Origin: Alentia gelatinosa
Lineage: Eukaryota > Annelida > Polychaeta > Phyllodocida > Polynoidae
Direction of reading: 5' to 3'
Assembly: GCA_950022655.1 (NCBI GenBank)
Contig: OX465579.1
Span: 136,719,118-136,783,117 of the forward strand
DNA: 64,000 nt
The position numbers and the translations under genes were made by a program. The notes beneath the pieces are model-generated. The model was not told the DNA's origin and did not search any database. It worked only from the letters and a program-made list of their open reading frames with translations. Below are positions 61,001 through 64,000 of this stretch, in pieces (position 1 is the stretch's first letter; every line of letters begins with the position of its first letter).

Positions 61001-64000
61001 GGCGCCGGGAGGAACCCTCATAGGCGGCGGGCGGAACATCATGGGCGGTAGACCAGGTGGCGGTCCTGGAGCAAGAAAATCCAGCATTGTTATAATTGAT
61101 CCAAACAGACATGTTATAATCTAAAAAAAGGATAAAGATTCTAAAAGAGTATGGATGTCCTAATGAAAGCTTTTCAAGAATATTGTCTATGTTTGACTGA
61201 GCATTTATAGATTTTTTAAGTACAAGAAATAACAGACCATATAAACTCAACAAATCGACGGGGCGTTCTTCCTTAATTAAGAATTGGCTCAGCAATGTAT
61301 CAAATACTAATCAAATTTGATATCATGAGAGTGCATGTCTAATCTACGGAAATGGAGAACATTCTGCATCGATTTACATAAAAAAAAGGATCGATACAAT
61401 CACATATTTTCATGGACGCTGATTTTTGACAAAATATGATTCAAATTTAGTATGCTGTGAAAAAAACCCAAAACCAACAACAGGATAACCCGAAATTACT
61501 ATCTTTAATACTTTGTGTATAAAAATTGAAAAGATTAGTTATCATATTGAGGTCTAGGTTCTTCAAAGAACATCTGATATAGTCCAGCGTACTCACCTGG
61601 TGGTATTCCAGGCGGCATGCCCGGCGGCGGTCCCGGAGGAACCATGTTCTGCGGCACTGACGGCGCCGACGTGGCCGGCGTACCAGCTGTGGAAGCGGCG
61701 GCGGCGGCAGCTGCGGCGGCGGCCACGGCATTGGCAGCGGCCACAGCAGCCTGCTGCTCGGCCAGTTCTGCCGGAGACTGCTGATTCATGGGCGGCGCGA
61801 CGGCCGGCATCAGGCTGGGCACGCCCGGCGGCCGCATCTCCGACTCCGCAATCTTCCGCCTGGTGAGCCGCCGACTGCCGGACTCTGAGTCGGAGTCGGA
61901 GTCGGAGCTCGAGGAGTCGGAGTCGGAGGGGCGGCGCGCCGGCGGCCGCCGCGGCTTCTTACTTTCGTCGTCGGCATCGTCGGCGTCGACATCGGCATCA
62001 GCGGCGTCATTCTTCACACGCATGGGGTCCTGGAATGAACATTGTTCATCGTTTTAACATGGCACCTTTCTCAAGACACACACCCCTAACGACGCATGTT
62101 TCCAAGGTCACATCAGGATAATACTGCTATTTTATCATTTAGCATTCAGAGCATTTTGGTCATGTTTCTTTAGAAACAAATAAGTCATGAGTATCAAATA
62201 TCTATTAGCACGGATACTTCCCCTTTGCCCTTTTATTTAATAGCTACATAAAACTGAATTCGGAAAGAAAACATTTCTAATTCAATATCAAACATTCTTC
62301 TATCGCTAGCTCCTGATGAAATTATGTATACATATTTAAATTTTTATCAGAATATGAATACTTCAAAATTAGTCTTCCCTTTTAACTGGTGGAAAATTCC
62401 CCAATATAAGGTAAATATTTAACACGGGAAGAAACGTTTTTTTACACTCACGTCTACGGGGACCATGGGGATGACCTGGCCGGCCATCTTTAACATCATG
62501 ACCTGTAGCGGAGAGACGGCGGGTTTATATTTGACCCGAGTGTCCTTCTCCTCCGCACCCTCCTCCTCCTCTTCTGTGTCAAAGCGGATCTTGCGCTGTG
62601 GTTTCGCTGTGGGTAGACGAAGGTCGATATAAACGATACACGGCGAATTGCACGACTGTCAACATGAGCGGTATTGATATTGATAAATAAGCTCAACGAA
62701 TATGCTTCAAATGGAAGATGTGGTGTATACGTACACACAATCTTTTTAACTTTTCCCTTACCGGGTCCAGTAGCAAGTGCACGTAGTTAATTACCGCACG
62801 CCTGACACCTGACCACCTCTGTATTGCAGGCCTATGTTACAATTACTGAGAAAATGGATTGTTTTCCATCTTATTTAGAGTCATATGTCATTGTTTCTAT
62901 GGTGATAAATGAAAAACTCTTAATTAGTTATCACTATAACGGTGTTTTACATTATATCTGAAAAAATATAAAGATCTATGTTAAATCAGCTTAGATAAAT
63001 GACATTCTAACAAAAATAGAAAAATTACTTTAATCAACTCTCGGCATGCTTTAATCAAACAACTCTTTTTACATACTTATCACTATCCGTTCTGAAAGTC
63101 GCGGATAGTCTTTTCAAAATAAGTGTTGTTAGTGCTTTGACACTGGTATCTATATCACTTAAAAGCAGATATTCTCTGTACAGTGATAAAAAAAAAATCA
63201 AAAAATGAGACGACATTTCGTCATACATGATTTAGCAAAACGAGCTATTGATTAGTCTCCACCCCATGTTTGTATGTATAGACTTACATAGGCGTTGTTA
63301 AGTAGCTGCATAGACAGCCACTACATGAATGGGCAGCTGGCAGTGGGCCATTCCCTTTTTATAGTGAATGTCACCGACTTAGACTAATGGCGAGACTGTC
63401 ATCACTAATGCTGTTTTGGTCTCCGGGTATGAAATTATTTATACTTATAGCCTACTGTACATGCTAATATTAGGTGATATGGGCTCAGCCCAACTGTTCT
63501 ACATGTTCACTATCGTGTGAATGTCAATTCTAGAAAAAAGCGAGTGTACAGTAAAGATCGAACCTCTTCTGTAACCTAGTGGCAGTGTGATGACACACTG
63601 TCAACAGTGTTAAGGTAACAGTGTGGATATAGCATGTTACCAGGCTATCAGAAAAGTCTCAATAGGAATGTAAGATTTTCAGGCATAGGATTTTTTTTAA
63701 TGAATAACATGACTAACAGTTCCAGTCTCCACAGGCGCTTGGTGGAAAGAAGTGTATTCTAACATATGGTTCAGAGCTGCTATAAGTGTCAGAGCTGCTG
63801 TAAGTGTATGTAGAAATACAGGTCGCGCCACATTTTACAGGCTTTATGACGAATGATGAGAACTTTGTTCTGCCGTCTCCCACATACCTGCCGCTTCTTC
63901 TTCATCTCGTTCCTTTCTTCGCTCTCGTTCTCTATCTCGTCGCTCGCGATCGCGTCGTTTGGAACGGCGTTCCTCGTCAGAACTGTCTCTGTCTGAAAGG
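57911..64000 (-). CDS. WBP11: WBP11 (WW domain-binding protein 11), 3' part of gene, seven exons
   Basis: In other animals WBP11 is a nuclear proline-rich protein that associates with the spliceosome and binds WW domains, such as that of PQBP1, through PPGPPP/PPPR (PGR-type) motifs. Seven exons can be assembled on the minus strand: 63888-63992, 62452-62606, 61597-62029, 60877-61065, 60322-60467, 59081-59231 and 57911-58017. All introns are GT-AG and all phases agree. The product runs from an Arg/Asp/Glu-rich charged stretch through SPLQVMMLKMAGQVIP (vertebrate equivalent TPLQAMMLRMAGQEIP), an acidic Ser/Asp region, a poly-Ala tract and long proline-rich repeats. It ends with a block around NVLSAPPSIMKPPTK, TRFMPTALRIKR and the C-terminus KDDAYDLFMQEMQGLL. 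About 428 codons are present. The N-terminal half lies beyond base 64000. No canonical AATAAA was found by eye within ~600 bp of the stop. Identity is near certain from these conserved blocks in the correct order. Confidence 0.95.
58058..58260 (+). repeat. Dispersed repeat R3, copy 3, in last WBP11 intron
   Basis: CCAGGGATGTCAGTTAGAGC through TTGGCCATGGAATGGAATTG to AACAAGAAATAAA. It is antisense to WBP11. The A-rich end and same-strand copies would fit a SINE-like element, but no Pol III boxes were recognised. Confidence 0.65.
58869..58895. repeat. Perfect 13-bp-arm inverted repeat in last WBP11 intron
   Basis: The arms are CGCCATGTACAGT and its reverse complement around a single A at 58882. 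It lies in the intron between the last two coding exons. The purpose is unknown; it is short enough to be chance or a MITE scar. Confidence 0.8.
59081..59231 (-). CDS. WBP11: WBP11 exon: AATIEAKPQIKAP...TRFMPTALRIKR
   Basis: The 151-nt exon follows an ATAG acceptor and precedes donor GTGAGT. It encodes FEDEKKNAATIEAKPQIK, then VTRFMPTALRIKRQD. The vertebrate counterpart contains ISAKPQITNPKAEITRFVPT. It starts in phase 0 and ends with one base of the His codon completed by the last exon. Confidence 0.95.
59446..59482. repeat. GGGGA repeats and poly(G) in WBP11 intron
   Basis: GGGGAGGGGAGGGGA leads into a run of at least 17 G, a potential G-quadruplex on the plus strand (C-rich in the transcript). 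Confidence 0.9.
59828..59888. repeat. Solo hairpin in WBP11 intron, foldback-like
   Basis: Arms around GTTGGCGCGTAGTAATATCC and GGATATTGCGAAGTCAAC enclose GAGCAAATGCGA. It resembles the foldback apices of the family elsewhere in the window, and lies in the intron 59232-60321. Confidence 0.5.
60150..60163 (-). promoter_or_regulatory. CTCF-like site ACACCAGGTGGCGG in WBP11 intron
   Basis: Read on the minus strand, 13 of 14 positions fit the CCASYAGRKGGCRS core. A weaker relative (ACACCAGGTGACGG, 12 of 14) lies near 56760. Confidence 0.3.
60322..60467 (-). CDS. WBP11: WBP11 exon: last proline-rich segment and NVLSAPPSIMKPPTK block
   Basis: The 146-nt exon lies between acceptor TTGGTTACAG and donor GTCAGT. 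It encodes MPPPRLMRPPGAPPGMPPPG, then GVGMASNPNVLSAPPSIMKP. The NPxVLSAPPxxxxxP pattern matches vertebrate WBP11 (NPGVLSAPPNLIQRP). It starts with two bases of a split codon and ends in phase 0. Confidence 0.94.
60773..60835. repeat. Perfect palindrome, 31-bp arms, 1-nt centre, in a WBP11 intron
   Basis: Arms 60773-60803 and 60805-60835 are exact reverse complements around one T at 60804. The left arm begins AACTGAATTAAAAGGG and ends TTATTTTCA. It lies in the 409-bp intron between the two main proline-rich exons, starting about 40 nt downstream of the donor in gene orientation. Such a long palindrome with almost no spacer is unusual. Confidence 0.95.
60877..61065 (-). CDS. WBP11: WBP11 exon: PPGPPP / PPPR proline-rich repeats
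   Basis: The 189-nt exon lies between acceptor TTGCTCCAG and donor GTAGGCC. It is almost entirely proline-rich, with PPPGLPPMMFRPPPMRV, PPGAPPRMLPPGPPPG and PPNLRGPPPRMPPGPPG. These PPGPPP/PPPR motifs match the WW-domain ligand segment of vertebrate WBP11. It begins with two bases completing a Gly codon and ends in phase 1. A perfect 63-bp palindrome starts about 40 nt into the following intron (60773-60835). Confidence 0.93.
61597..62029 (-). CDS. WBP11: WBP11 largest visible exon: acidic Ser/Asp region, poly-Ala tract, first proline-rich segment
   Basis: The 433-nt exon lies between acceptor CATTCCAG and donor GTGAGTAC. In order it encodes an Ala/Asp-rich acidic stretch, a KKPRRPPARRPSD basic-proline patch, an alternating Ser/Asp run (SDSDSSSSDSDSDSESGS), a basic TRRK, MRPPGVPSLMPAV, a Gln/Ala segment, and an uninterrupted run of ten Ala after NAV (roughly 61690-61720). 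It then gives NMVPPGPPPGMPPGIPPG. The exon is GC-rich against AT-rich introns, and the poly-Ala and Asp/Ser codon runs look prone to length change. Confidence 0.93.
62452..62606 (-). CDS. WBP11: WBP11 exon with conserved LQVMMLKMAGQ block
   Basis: The 155-nt exon lies between acceptor CTACCCACAG and donor GTGAGTG. It reads KPQRKIRFD, then a Glu run (DTEEEEEGAEEKD), then SPLQVMMLKMAGQVIPMV. The Leu/Met block is the most recognisable internal signature of WBP11. It begins with two bases of a split codon and ends in phase 0. Confidence 0.93.
63888..63992 (-). CDS. WBP11: WBP11 exon (RD/RE-rich segment), most 5' exon visible
   Basis: Read on the minus strand, an acceptor (CCTTTCAG) at 63993-64000 opens a 105-nt exon that ends at a GTATGTG donor. 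It encodes RDSSDEERRSKRRDRERR and continues with RDRE-type repeats to DEEEAA. It starts with two bases of a split codon and ends in phase 1, matching the next exon. Such Arg-Asp/Glu dipeptide runs are common in splicing factors. The region is low-complexity, so its homology rests on phase and position rather than on sequence. The acceptor lies almost at the window edge, so the 5' boundary is slightly less certain than the others. Confidence 0.8.

Noticed and set aside
60295..62057. Plus-strand Gly/Arg/Ser-rich open frames over the WBP11 exons
   Set aside because: They are antisense shadows of the proline- and Ser/Asp-rich coding exons.
1..64000. tRNA, rRNA or CRISPR loci
   Set aside because: No tRNA B-box-containing cloverleaf, rRNA signature or regular direct-repeat/spacer array was found. 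The ~170-bp periodic motif at 13-14.5 kb has spacers that are related and too long for CRISPR.

Overview
This is a eukaryotic, animal-like genomic window, AT-rich (by eye roughly 38-40% GC) and gene-poor. It has GT-AG introns, non-LTR retrotransposon remnants, many inverted-repeat (MITE/foldback) elements and microsatellites. There are no bacterial operons, Shine-Dalgarno sites or long uninterrupted genes. The style of the gene and of the repeats suggests a marine invertebrate, perhaps a lophotrochozoan such as a mollusc or annelid. That placement is an inference and not strongly supported.

The only confidently identified host gene is at the right end on the minus strand. It is the 3' part of a WBP11 (WW-domain-binding protein 11, SNP70/NPWBP, a spliceosome-associated protein) orthologue. 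Seven exons lie between 63992 and 57911, all with canonical splice sites and matching phases. They encode an RD/RE-rich segment, the conserved block around SPLQVMMLKMAGQVIP, a Ser/Asp-rich acidic region, a poly-Ala tract, proline-rich PPGPPP/PPPR stretches, and the conserved C-terminus KDDAYDLFMQEMQGLL followed by the stop. The 5' part of the gene lies beyond base 64000.

The other ~57 kb is essentially intergenic or repeat-derived. (1) About 1.5-17.3 kb holds foldback elements, a Harbinger-like MITE, a CpG-rich patch with CRE and NRF1-like sites, a G-rich minisatellite and a ~2 kb TIR element inside a (TA)n microsatellite. That element carries a 17-bp motif repeated with ~170-bp spacing. A pogo/Tigger-like TA-flanked element follows. 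(2) About 18.4-33.1 kb holds three 5'-truncated CR1/L2/Jockey-like retrotransposon remnants, a 91-bp tandem duplication, diverged dispersed duplications, and a minisatellite interrupted by a TSD-flanked insert with a hammerhead-ribozyme-like core. (3) About 35.5-36.0 kb holds a ~290-bp foldback and a short Harbinger-type MITE. (4) About 38.9-40.5 kb, minus strand, holds an unrecognised decayed or multi-exon coding candidate. (5) About 44-47 kb holds a 60-bp minisatellite and a cluster of foldback elements. (6) About 53.5-58.3 kb holds a CTCF-like site and three copies of a ~200-bp dispersed repeat, one of them in the last WBP11 intron.

The observations that most merit follow-up are the 2-kb TIR element with its periodic conserved motif, the two-module foldback family with similar GC-rich apical loops, the hammerhead-like insert with a 14-bp target-site duplication, and a perfect 31-bp-arm palindrome in a WBP11 intron.
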